Shown here in pieces: positions 28,045 through 36,089 of a DNA stretch of 64,000 bases. Under the pieces are notes generated by a model. That model had not been told where the DNA came from, did no database searches, and saw only the letters and a list, made by a program, of their open reading frames with translations. How positions within the stretch are numbered: the first letter of the stretch is position 1; each line of letters begins with the position of its first letter. The stretch is from G965233625 sp965233625 (GTDB lineage Bacteria; Planctomycetota; Planctomycetia; Pirellulales; Pirellulaceae): NCBI GenBank assembly GCA_965233625.1, contig OZ247499.1:620001-684000 (forward strand), read 5' to 3'. A program made the translations under genes and the position numbers.

Positions 28045-28566
28045 ATGTCTATCTGGCGGATTCTATTAGTCGCTGCCGCCCTTCTGCCGGCAGCATGTTT
28101 TACAGGTTGCGGCGGCGACACAAAGCCCGCTGCGGACAGCGCCGGGGCTGATGACGGTCACGGTGGGCACACGCACTCGCACGATGGCGGCGCCCACGGC
28201 CCCAATGGCGGCGAGCTGATCGAGTTCGACAACAAAGGCACGTTTCACGCAGAATGGCTGGCCGACGACAAAACGGGCGTCACCACCATTCACATCCTTG
28301 GCAGCGATGTTGCTGAGCTACACCCGATCGCAGCCGAAAGCGTCTTGCTTGAGACGGAAGTGGCAGGCAAGTCGGAAACGAAAACGCTGGAGGCTGTAGA
28401 CGCGACTGGCGATCCACCAATGGCGTCGGAATTTGCCCTCAAAGATCCGTCACTGGTCACCACCGTCAAGCTCGCATCCAAAGGCGGCGCCAAAGTAACG
28501 CTTGTCGCAGAGATAGACGGCGTGGTACGTCGCGGCGAAATTGAAAAGATGGACCACGAACACTAA
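28045..28566 (+). CDS. Histidine-rich lipoprotein of unknown function
   Basis: The ATG at 28045 follows a good ribosome binding site (CGGAGA ending at 28040) and gives a 173-residue protein; longer in-frame starts back to 27970 overlap the preceding gene. The signal LLVAAALLPAACFTGC ends in a lipobox-like FTGC, so it should be a lipid-anchored envelope protein. The mature N-terminus carries a cluster GHGGHTHSHDGGAHGPNGG that could bind Zn, Cu or Ni ions, and the protein ends MDHEH. The rest is beta-rich with no family I can name. A similar His-rich stretch followed by a GPNGGE turn occurs in some planctomycete metal-efflux adaptors, but that is a resemblance only. Confidence 0.75.
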   Translation: MSIWRILLVAAALLPAACFTGCGGDTKPAADSAGADDGHGGHTHSHDGGAHGPNGGELIEFDNKGTFHAEWLADDKTGVTTIHILGSDVAELHPIAAESVLLETEVAGKSETKTLEAVDATGDPPMASEFALKDPSLVTTVKLASKGGAKVTLVAEIDGVVRRGEIEKMDHEH

Positions 28567-28581
28567 CGCTGACCGCATGCA

Positions 28582-28612
28582 GGCGCCTGCCGCTCTGAAT
28601 AAGGCAGGCGCC
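28582..28612. terminator. Hairpin between convergent genes, probable bidirectional terminator
   Basis: Bases 28582-28591 (GGCGCCTGCC) pair perfectly with 28603-28612 across an 11-base loop. The hairpin lies 15 bases after the lipoprotein stop and 19 bases before the stop of the convergent aldo/keto reductase gene. There is no strong T-tract on either side, so termination may be weak or factor-assisted. Confidence 0.6.
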
Positions 28613-28631
28613 GGTGAGTTGCTACGTGATG

Positions 28632-29648
28632 CTAACCGAGCGGGTAAAGATGCTCCTTGGTCACCGCGTCGATACGCTGCATCACTTCGTCGCTTAGTTC
28701 AATGTCGCCCGCTGCGATGCTGTGCTCCAACTGCTCTACGGTGTTGGCGCCCATAATGGTCGACGCCACAAAGTCGTTGGTCTTACTCCATGCGACCGCC
28801 AGCGTCGTTACGCTAACACCTAATTCTTCGGCAATCTCCGCCAGCGCTGCCGTGGTAGCCAGGCTTTTCTCATTGACGAAACGCTTCACCATTTTCTGCT
28901 GCCTGGCTCCCGCCTGCCGGTAGTTGCTGAAGCGGGCGCCTTCGGGCCAGTTGTCATCCAGGTACTTGCCGCTGAGGACGCCGCCGCCAATAGGCGAATA
29001 AGGCAGGCAACTGATCTGCTCCCGGCGGCAGATGTCCGCCAGTGCATCTTCAAACCGGCGGTTTACCGCGCTGTAGTTGTTCTGGATGGATTCATACCGC
29101 GCGAAGCCATAACGCTCTGCAGTGGCTTGCGCCTTCATCGCGCCCCACGGCGTCTCGTTACTACTGCCCAGGAAACGGACTTTGCCTTCGTCAACTAGTT
29201 CCGTCAGTGCTTCCAGCGTGTGTTCGTAAGGGAAATCGTGGTCGGGCCAGTGTGTCTGGTACAGATCGATATAGTCGGTCTGCAACCGTTGCAGGCTGCC
29301 TTCCACGGCGATGCGGATATTGTGCCGGTCGATATGTGTCCGGCCGTTACGGACTGGCGGCACAAAGAATGTGCTGCCGGCGCCACAGAATTTGGTGGCG
29401 ATGACAACGGCGTCGCGGTCTTTATCTTTCAACCACTTGCCGATGATTTCTTCGCTACGGTGCACGTAGGAAATATCGGGCGGGACGGGATACACCTCGG
29501 CCGTGTCAAAGAAGTCGATACCCGCTTCCAGGCTGCGGTCCATAATGCGGAACGATTCCGCTTCGTCGCAGGTGGAGCCAAAGGTCATGGTTCCCAGGCA
29601 GATATCTGAAACTAACAGGCTACTACGGCCAATTCTCCGGCGTTGCAT
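28632..29648 (-). CDS. NADP(H)-dependent aldo/keto reductase
   Basis: I start it at 29648 (MQRRRIGRSSLLVSDI), which is preceded by GGAAGAC and matches the usual beginning of the family; an upstream ATG at 29693 would add 15 residues without a ribosome binding site. The 338-residue barrel has the catalytic tetrad in context: Asp and Tyr in DFFDTAEVYPVPP, Lys in VIATKF and His in LYQTHWPD. GSSNETPWG and the late NADP-binding strand (AASTIMGAN-like, here VASTIMGANTVEQL) are also present. YPVPP and its surroundings resemble E. coli Tas. It would reduce a cytoplasmic aldehyde or ketone; the substrate is unknown. It is a single gene, convergent with the lipoprotein. Confidence 0.92.
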   Translation of the reverse strand: MQRRRIGRSSLLVSDICLGTMTFGSTCDEAESFRIMDRSLEAGIDFFDTAEVYPVPPDISYVHRSEEIIGKWLKDKDRDAVVIATKFCGAGSTFFVPPVRNGRTHIDRHNIRIAVEGSLQRLQTDYIDLYQTHWPDHDFPYEHTLEALTELVDEGKVRFLGSSNETPWGAMKAQATAERYGFARYESIQNNYSAVNRRFEDALADICRREQISCLPYSPIGGGVLSGKYLDDNWPEGARFSNYRQAGARQQKMVKRFVNEKSLATTAALAEIAEELGVSVTTLAVAWSKTNDFVASTIMGANTVEQLEHSIAAGDIELSDEVMQRIDAVTKEHLYPLG

Positions 29649-29875
29649 CGGTTTGTCTTCCGGGTGGGTTACAGGATGGATTTGCTCGTGCACTTTGTAA
29701 CGATCTTACGGCGTCGCTAGTTTCGTTCAATACGGTGCAGTGCATAGAACCGCACGCGGAATCAGACAAACCGCGGCCGTGACATCTTTTTGTGCGAAGA
29801 AACGCTTGGCCTGCAGACTACACTCGGATAGCCCAAAAGTTTCCTCCTTTTCTGCCACTTTCAAAATGTAACGCC

Positions 29876-30493
29876 ATGGCGAAACCAATCGCATTCAACT
29901 TCGGCGGTGAGTCCATCTCTTTTGGCATGACCCGCGTAACGCGTGAGAAGCTGTACGGCGTCAAGCGGATCGAAGTGCTGGATGAGAATCAGCAGCCCTG
30001 TGAAACCGCCACTCTTGGCGACGATGGCCATACGCTGCTGGCCCGCGGCGGCAAAGCCATTGGCTACGTGACTTCAGATTTATTGTGGACCGACAAGTCG
30101 CAGTTGCAGCCAGTTGATGTGCAGGGAAATGAACTGACGTCTGTGCCTTCCTCGTTCAATGCGCCGATTGATCTAATCGAAAAAGCAGAGATTGACGAGT
30201 ACTTCAATCACAACGCCAAAGGGGTGTACGAGCTTGAACATCTCGAAGGCGCCGGGGAACTGGTCCAGGAATTGAAGGACGGGGCCATCTACAAATTTGA
30301 CTTCAGCTACCGTGGTGGACTCGATCCGGACACCGCGTTTCTGCTGGCCAACGCGGCAGGCAACGTCTTCATGATTACGGCCGAAGAAACATCCATTGAG
30401 TACGCCGGACTGCAACAGGCGGCTGCCGTGGTCGAAGACGAAGACGATGAAGAAGCGGGCATTGATGACATGATGGACTTCGACATGATCTAA
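29876..30493 (+). CDS. Unrecognised protein, first gene of the ligase operon
   Basis: The ATG at 29876 (MAKPIAFNFGGESISFGM) gives 205 residues; in-frame extension upstream to 29792 lacks conserved character. I do not recognise the family. The protein is cytoplasmic (no signal or membrane segment), has beta-rich stretches such as YGVKRIEVLDE and a short IGYVTSDLLW segment, and ends in a strongly acidic tail (EDEDDEEAGIDDMMDFDMI). The acidic end contrasts with the very basic tail of the ligase two genes downstream, so a direct contact between them is conceivable. The next gene starts 14 bases after its stop, which indicates one transcript. Confidence 0.75.
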   Translation: MAKPIAFNFGGESISFGMTRVTREKLYGVKRIEVLDENQQPCETATLGDDGHTLLARGGKAIGYVTSDLLWTDKSQLQPVDVQGNELTSVPSSFNAPIDLIEKAEIDEYFNHNAKGVYELEHLEGAGELVQELKDGAIYKFDFSYRGGLDPDTAFLLANAAGNVFMITAEETSIEYAGLQQAAAVVEDEDDEEAGIDDMMDFDMI

Positions 30494-30507
30494 GGGGGCT
30501 GTTCAAC

Positions 30508-31221
30508 GTGAAACAGATCAACATCAGCAACAATGCGGGCCGCGACGCGGTAGTAAGTCTCAACACCGTTGCCGTGTCGAAGACCGTCCGCTGGCTCGAC
30601 GAAAAGAAACGCCCGGCTTCAAGCGTGCAACTGGTCAAAGAACCTGTTGACCGCTCGATAGGCGCACTGGAAAGCCAGTTTGGCAGCGTTGAGAAAGCAG
30701 GCCAGGCGATGATCGACGGCGATCCGGAGATCGATGCCGAACTGACGGGCATGATTCTGCGCGATACGTCACGGGTTTATCTTTCGCCAGATCGCACCAT
30801 CGCCCGCCGGATTTCCGTCTGGGAGGTCGTGCTGGATGCGAAAGGCCAGGAGCGTGACCGGCGTGTACGTGTGGTCAACGAAAGTAACGTTGCCACAGAG
30901 ATTCCGCTGAAGTGGTCCGGCAAGTTTCTGGACAAGGTGGACGCGATGCGGCGGTTTGTCATTGCGGGCAAACGACAGCTTATTCATGTCAACGGTTTGA
31001 CTTACGACTTCCTGTATGGCATGGCCAAAGAGCTGGAAAGCAAAAAGAAACTGATGCTGTTGGGCGGCGGTCCCAAGGGCATCGATCCGCTGGTGCTGCA
31101 GCGCGGCGGCACGCCGTACCGCGCATTACTTGAAGGGCGGACCGATGGCGACCGCTATTGCCTGCTGGCGCACTTTACCAATCTCGAGCTGAAGCAGATC
31201 CCCAAAGAGGAAACGCCGTGA
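30508..31221 (+). CDS. Unrecognised protein, second gene of the ligase operon
   Basis: It starts at the GTG at 30508 behind AAGGGGG (about 30492-30498), a strong ribosome binding site, and encodes 237 residues. I cannot assign a family. The sequence is mixed alpha/beta without membrane segments; conserved-looking stretches are LMLLGGGPKGIDPLVLQRGG near residue 180 and AHFTNLELKQIP at the end. Its TGA at 31219-31221 overlaps the GTG start of the ligase gene (GTGA), so translation of the two is probably coupled and the products may be made in fixed proportion. Confidence 0.75.
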   Translation: MKQINISNNAGRDAVVSLNTVAVSKTVRWLDEKKRPASSVQLVKEPVDRSIGALESQFGSVEKAGQAMIDGDPEIDAELTGMILRDTSRVYLSPDRTIARRISVWEVVLDAKGQERDRRVRVVNESNVATEIPLKWSGKFLDKVDAMRRFVIAGKRQLIHVNGLTYDFLYGMAKELESKKKLMLLGGGPKGIDPLVLQRGGTPYRALLEGRTDGDRYCLLAHFTNLELKQIPKEETP

Positions 31222-33023
31222 GCACGAACAAGCTTGTCGATATCTCGCAGTGCGATCTGAAGCTCGCCGGCTACTTCACCGCAGGCGCCCGCGCGCTGAC
31301 CGATCCCGCGCTGCATCCGCAGGTGCAGGACTACCGCCGGCTAACCAGCTCGCGGATGTATCCGCTGGATCAGCGTGACATTTCCAAACGGGTGCCTGAC
31401 ACAGATCTGTTTGTCAGCCGCAAGCTGGATGGTGAATTTAACGGGCTGATCTATCGCGATGGCAGCGTCTGTCTGGTCAACCCAGGCGGAACCGTGCGCA
31501 TCGGGTTGCCATGCCTGGAAGCTGCCGCGGATCTGCTGCAGAAGGCGGGCGTTGATGAAGCCATTTTCGCGGGCGAACTCTACGTTGTCCCAGAAGATGA
31601 CCGGCGTGCACGGGTGCACGACATCGTTTCGCTGGCACGTAACCCGGATTCCAAAGAGGAATTGCATCGCATCGCCTTCGCCGTGTTCGACATCATCTCC
31701 ATCAACGGAGAGCCGCCAGCAGACTATGCCAGCACCTGGCCGCAGATTGAAAAAATCTTCCCGGCCGATGGCTTAGCACACCGTATTGAAACAGAAGTCT
31801 GCAACGATGCAGCCGGCGTTAAGTCGCTGTTCGAAAAGTGGGTGGAAGACGAAGGCGCCGAAGGCGTTGTTATCCGCGGTGACGAAGCGGGCTGGATGAA
31901 GCTGAAGCCACGTCACACGATTGACGCGGTGGTGATCGGCTTTACTGAATCAACGGGTGATCGCGAAGGTTTGATGCACGACCTTCTGCTGGCGATCATC
32001 CGCCCCGATGGCGCCATGCAGGTTGTCAGCCGGGTGGGCGGCGGTTTTACGGAAGAAATGCGTCGCAGCATGCTGGGCGATCTGAAAGATATGGTCGTCG
32101 ACAGTGAGTTTGTCGACGTCAATTCTGACCATGTCGCCTACCGCATGGTCGAACCATCGTGGGTGGTGGAAATCAGTTGCCTGGATCTGGTTTCGCACAA
32201 CGTCCGCGGCAACACCGTGAACCGCATGGCGATCGAGTGGGATACGGAAAAGCGTTGCTACTTCCCGTTGCGGAAACTGCCGCTGGTTTCGATCATTTCG
32301 CCGCAGTTTATCCGCCGTCGTGAGGACAAAAAACCGCAGCTTCCCGATGTGCGTATCGAACAGATCACGGAGCTTGTGAACGTTCCGCAGACCGATCGCG
32401 ACGCCAAAAACATGCAGCTCCCCAAGAGCGAAATGCTGCGGCGGCAGGTTTTCACCAAGCAGGTGAAAGATCAGACCATGGTCCGCAAATTCGTGATTCT
32501 CAAGACGAACAAAGAAAGCGAAGGCGAAGAGTTTCCACCCTATGTGCTGCACTTCACCGACTTCAGCCCCAACCGCAAAGACCCGCTGAAACGCGATGTG
32601 CGGATCTCCAGTTCGCTGGAACAGATCCACACGCTGTGGGAAGGCATGATCGAAGACAATATCAAACGCGGCTGGAATGAATACACGGGCGAAGCGGCGC
32701 CTGCGGCAGCAGCGACCACCGCGCCGAAAAAGAAAGCGGCGGCCAGCACCACACCGGCGAAGAAGAAGGCCGTCAAGAAGAAAGCTGCCGCCAAAAAGGC
32801 GACATCGAAAACAGCGACAAAGAAAACCGAAGCCAAGAAGAAGTCACCTTCAACAACAGCGAAAAAGAAAGCAGCCGCCACGAAAAAGGCGCCAACCAAG
32901 AAGGCGGCGCCCAAGAAGAAAGCTGCCAGCAAAAAGGCGGCTACGACCAAAAAGGCAGCCGCCAAAAAGTCGGCCAGCAGCACCACGGCGGCGAAGAAGT
33001 CCAAAAAGAAAGGCGCCTCTTAG
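31218..33023 (+). CDS. ATP-dependent DNA ligase-like nucleotidyltransferase with lysine/alanine-rich histone-H1-like tail
   Basis: The GTG at 31218, with GAGG a few bases upstream, gives 601 residues. The adenylation domain shows motif I K69-L-D-G in VSRKLDGEFN, motif III around E120 in FAGELYV, motif IIIa in FAVFDII, motif IV E215-G-V-V-I-R and motif V MKLKP (K228, K230), followed by an OB-fold-like part. The usual SR-G arginine after motif I is not obvious, so it may be a divergent DNA ligase or an RNA-type ligase. Residues about 492-601 form a tail almost entirely of Lys, Ala, Thr, Ser and Pro in KKKAA/AKK repeats, like histone H1 and some mycobacterial DNA-binding proteins, and should bind nucleic acid non-specifically. 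There are no Ku or polymerase domains next to it. It is the third gene of a coupled operon. Confidence 0.85.
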   Translation: MSTNKLVDISQCDLKLAGYFTAGARALTDPALHPQVQDYRRLTSSRMYPLDQRDISKRVPDTDLFVSRKLDGEFNGLIYRDGSVCLVNPGGTVRIGLPCLEAAADLLQKAGVDEAIFAGELYVVPEDDRRARVHDIVSLARNPDSKEELHRIAFAVFDIISINGEPPADYASTWPQIEKIFPADGLAHRIETEVCNDAAGVKSLFEKWVEDEGAEGVVIRGDEAGWMKLKPRHTIDAVVIGFTESTGDREGLMHDLLLAIIRPDGAMQVVSRVGGGFTEEMRRSMLGDLKDMVVDSEFVDVNSDHVAYRMVEPSWVVEISCLDLVSHNVRGNTVNRMAIEWDTEKRCYFPLRKLPLVSIISPQFIRRREDKKPQLPDVRIEQITELVNVPQTDRDAKNMQLPKSEMLRRQVFTKQVKDQTMVRKFVILKTNKESEGEEFPPYVLHFTDFSPNRKDPLKRDVRISSSLEQIHTLWEGMIEDNIKRGWNEYTGEAAPAAAATTAPKKKAAASTTPAKKKAVKKKAAAKKATSKTATKKTEAKKKSPSTTAKKKAAATKKAPTKKAAPKKKAASKKAATTKKAAAKKSASSTTAAKKSKKKGAS

Positions 33024-33041
33024 CCGCCAGCACGATCGAGC

Positions 33042-34370
33042 TTACGGCGTTACCTGGATGCGTATCCGCCGGTATTCCATCTGCCCACGGTCGCCTTCCA
33101 GCCCGATGGGCCCGGTGGCTGGCACGGGCATTTTGTCTGTCAGCAGTTCGCCATTGCAGGTCGCAACTGCGTTGCCATCTTTGACCGTCACTATCAGTTC
33201 GTTCCATTGCTGGGGGCGGTATTTCTTGAGGTCCTTATACGGTCCGGCCAGCGTGTAGTCGCGACACTGCAACTGCGGTTTGCGGATGAAGACGCCGCTG
33301 TCCGCGTTGGGAGTTGCGCGGAACTCCAGCTTCAGCACAAAGTCTTTTTCAAACTCCTGCGTGGTCCATAGCTGCTGAATGCGGCGTCCCTCGGCAGGTG
33401 TTTTCACAACCAGGCGGCCGTTGATCGCTTCGTACCGGCCGTCGCTGCTTTGCGTTTTTCCGTCAAATGATTCAGCCTCTTTGATCTCCACAAAAACCGG
33501 GGCGCCTGGACGTGGCTTGCGGTTCTGCCGGCGGGGCGGCGTCGGGCGGAAGCCCCAGCCTGTGAGATCTTTCCCGTTGAACAAGCTGGTAAAACCGGCT
33601 TCTGGCTGGAATTCATCCGGCTCTGTCTCTGTCAGTTTCAGCGTTGCAAAGATAGGCGTCAGCGCGGATGCCCACTTTGCATAGCCAGCGGCGTTGAGAT
33701 GAAGCAGGTCCGGGAACCACTTCTTCTGCGCGTCGCCATCGCTATCTGCAAACAGCGTGTAGGTATCCAGCAGCGTGATCTGCGCGTCGCCGCGCACGGC
33801 AGCGGCGTAGCGATCATTCAGTTCCTGGATTTTCGCGCTGGGCCGTTTTTTGGATGCCGAACTCGGGAATACGCGGCAGACGACGATTGGCGTCTCTTTG
33901 CTGTGCGATTGAATGCCCGCGATAATCTTCTGAAAGTTGCGGGCGATCAATGCGGGTTCTAAGCCGATCTCAAGATCATTCGTCCCTGCCAGAATGACGA
34001 TGGCGGCCGGGTCCAGCGACAGCACATCTTCCTTGAGGCGGATCAGCATGCCGCGTGTGGTATCTCCGCCGATGCCGCGGTTGGCCAGCTTTACACCGGG
34101 GAACGCATTGCGGAAATCGTTGCCCCAACCCTGCGTGATGGAATCGCCCAGGAAGACAACCGCCTTCTGATCCTGCTGCACCTGCCCGGCCCACTTGCTG
34201 CGCCGCGTTGACCAGTTCTTCACGTATCCCGCATAGCGTCGCAGCGGACCCTCGCCGGGCAACCCTTCTTCGGTCGCAGGCAGGTCAAACCGATTCTCTG
34301 CGGTAACAGTGGCAGCGGGGAAACAGAAGAGTGTTGCGATAAAGATCAGCAGGAGTCGTCGATTCATCAT
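33042..34370 (-). CDS. Secreted SGNH/GDSL esterase fused to DUF1080 (LamG-like) domain
   Basis: I start at 34370 (MMNRRLLLIFIATLF, a signal peptide). A longer in-frame start at 34496 would run through the terminator of the neighbouring helicase gene and is unlikely. About residues 50-240 of 442 form an SGNH hydrolase: block I VVFLGDSITQGW with the nucleophilic Ser, block II GIGGDTT, block III AGTNDLE and block V PDLLHLNAAGY with the catalytic Asp and His. From about 255 a DUF1080 domain begins (FTSLFNGKDLTGWGF) with DSGVFIR and a final IGLEGDRGQMEYRRIRI, typical of this concanavalin-like fold. DUF1080 is found on 3-keto-disaccharide hydrolases and carbohydrate-binding parts. The predicted role is deacylation of an extracellular polysaccharide. 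Confidence 0.88.
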   Translation of the reverse strand: MMNRRLLLIFIATLFCFPAATVTAENRFDLPATEEGLPGEGPLRRYAGYVKNWSTRRSKWAGQVQQDQKAVVFLGDSITQGWGNDFRNAFPGVKLANRGIGGDTTRGMLIRLKEDVLSLDPAAIVILAGTNDLEIGLEPALIARNFQKIIAGIQSHSKETPIVVCRVFPSSASKKRPSAKIQELNDRYAAAVRGDAQITLLDTYTLFADSDGDAQKKWFPDLLHLNAAGYAKWASALTPIFATLKLTETEPDEFQPEAGFTSLFNGKDLTGWGFRPTPPRRQNRKPRPGAPVFVEIKEAESFDGKTQSSDGRYEAINGRLVVKTPAEGRRIQQLWTTQEFEKDFVLKLEFRATPNADSGVFIRKPQLQCRDYTLAGPYKDLKKYRPQQWNELIVTVKDGNAVATCNGELLTDKMPVPATGPIGLEGDRGQMEYRRIRIQVTP

Positions 34371-34477
34371 GAGCCGTTGAAAGGAGTAGCGGGACGTGCG
34401 AAAAGGAAACCGTCCGATTCTACTCTGCCGGCACCCGCGGCTAAAGCTACGAATGAACGTTGACTCGCAGGGTGCGC

Positions 34478-34513
34478 AAAAAAACACCCGCGACAAAGCT
34501 CATCGCGGGTGTT
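34478..34513 (-). terminator. Rho-independent terminator of the RhlE-type helicase gene
   Basis: Bases 34483-34493 pair perfectly with 34503-34513 (an 11-bp stem based on ACACCCGCGA) across a 9-base loop. Read on the minus strand, the stem is followed by seven Ts (bases 34484-34478). It starts 32 bases after the helicase stop codon, the ideal position. Confidence 0.9.
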
Positions 34514-34545
34514 GCTGTTTCAACGAATCGTGTGAAGCCTGCGGC

Positions 34546-35844
34546 CTATTTAGGCGCCGGCTTGCTTCGCTTTCCATGGCCGCCGCCCGGTTTGCCGCCA
34601 CCGCCACTGCGAGTCTTGGCGTGCGGGCGTTTGCGGGAAGAATGTTTGCGATGCGAACCGCGTTTGAAGTTGCCGCGCCGCTTCTTGGGGGCGGGCTGTA
34701 CATCGCAGTGGAAGGGGTGGTCTTTATCCACTTCGAGGCTGCGATTCACCAGCTTCTCGATGGCCTTCAGGATGCCACGCTCGCTGGGATCGCACATCGA
34801 AACCGCTTCACCTGTGGCGCCTGCACGGCCTGTGCGGCCGATGCGATGCACATAGTTCTCGGTCTCCAGTGGCATGTCGTAGTTGATGACGTGCGTCACG
34901 CCATCGACATCAATCCCGCGGGCGGCTACATCCGTCGCGACCAGCACCTGCGTGCGGCCGGTCTTGAAGCCCTTGAGAACGCGGGTACGCGCGGCCTGCG
35001 ACTTGTCGCCGTGGATGGCGTCTACCTTCATGCCGTCTTTGTGCAATTGCTGCGCAATCTTGTCGGCGCCGCGGCGGGTGCGCGTGAAGACCAGCGTCTG
35101 CCCCACGGCTTCGTCAGCCAGCAAATGTTGCAGCAAGCGGCTTTTCTGTTTTTGCTTGACGTACAGCACACGCTGCTGAATCAGATCGGTGGCAGGTGCG
35201 TTGGGTTCAATTTCAACATTTACCGGGTTGTTCAGCATGCCGCCTGCAAGCTTGGCAATTTCCGGGCTCATGGTGGCGGAGAAGAACAGCGACTGACGCT
35301 TTTCGGGCAACTGCTCGAGAATACGCTGCAGATCAGGCTGGAAACCCATGTCCAGCATGCGGTCTGCTTCATCCAGAATAAATGTCTCTAAATGGTCAAG
35401 CTGCAAATGACCCTGGTCCATCAGGTCAAGCAGACGGCCAGGCGTAGCAACCACAACATGGGCGCCACGACGCAGATTGCGGACCTGAGGGTTCTGGTTC
35501 ACGCCGCCGAAAATAACGGCCTGACGGAAACGGATGAACTTACCGTAAACGCGGAAGCTCTCATCGATCTGGGCGGCGAGTTCACGTGTTGGCGAGAGCA
35601 CCAGCACACGCGGTTTACCTGCTGCAGCCCGGCGGCGGTTATTGTCGAGTTGTTGCAGCACGGGCAGCGCGAATGCGGCTGTCTTTCCGGTGCCGGTCTG
35701 AGCACAGCCAAGCAGATCTTTGCCGGCTAATAAGTGCGGAATGGCCTGTTGCTGGATCGGAGTGGGGACCGAATATCCTTCGCGTTGTAAAACGCTCAAT
35801 AGTGGCTCGATTAAATTCAAGCCCTCAAAACTGGGGGAATCCAA
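34546..35844 (-). CDS. rhlE: DEAD-box RNA helicase, RhlE type
   Basis: This 432-residue protein has all the superfamily 2 motifs: Q motif (GYSVPTPIQQQAIP), motif I AQTGTGKT, Ia PTRELAAQ, Ib TPGRLLD, II DEAD, III SAT, IV LVFTRTR, V ATDVAARGID and VI HRIGRTGRAG. After about residue 375 comes a basic tail with KRRGNFKRGS and Gly/Lys/His-rich stretches ending SKPAPK, which is typical of RhlE-type helicases and helps bind RNA. It should unwind RNA in ribosome assembly, mRNA decay or cold adaptation. The gene stands alone and ends in a strong intrinsic terminator. Confidence 0.93.
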   Translation of the reverse strand: MDSPSFEGLNLIEPLLSVLQREGYSVPTPIQQQAIPHLLAGKDLLGCAQTGTGKTAAFALPVLQQLDNNRRRAAAGKPRVLVLSPTRELAAQIDESFRVYGKFIRFRQAVIFGGVNQNPQVRNLRRGAHVVVATPGRLLDLMDQGHLQLDHLETFILDEADRMLDMGFQPDLQRILEQLPEKRQSLFFSATMSPEIAKLAGGMLNNPVNVEIEPNAPATDLIQQRVLYVKQKQKSRLLQHLLADEAVGQTLVFTRTRRGADKIAQQLHKDGMKVDAIHGDKSQAARTRVLKGFKTGRTQVLVATDVAARGIDVDGVTHVINYDMPLETENYVHRIGRTGRAGATGEAVSMCDPSERGILKAIEKLVNRSLEVDKDHPFHCDVQPAPKKRRGNFKRGSHRKHSSRKRPHAKTRSGGGGKPGGGHGKRSKPAPK

Positions 35845-36089
35845 AAGACTTCCTATTCTACAAGGGACAACCCGCAGCAGAAGCGACTGTGCGGGAGAAG
35901 ATGGTGGGCGCCGCCGAATTGCGACGGGCGTATTCTATCACGACCGCCCCGCAGTGTAAGGGCTTAAATCGTGAAGACCCGGTAAAACAAGTGCTAGCAG
36001 CGCGTAATAAAGCGATTAACAACGCAGGATTACCACGTTTTTCCTGTTGCTTGCTGGAATAGACACCTGGAAGAGCGGTGTGGTTCGCG

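Noticed and set aside
31218..33023. Ligase considered as part of a Ku/LigD end-joining system
   Set aside because: No Ku, polymerase or phosphoesterase domain is encoded alongside, and the two upstream genes have none of their features.
34396..35391. Plus-strand frame (331 codons) opposite the helicase gene
   Set aside because: The minus strand encodes all DEAD-box motifs here; the antisense frame also crosses the terminator.
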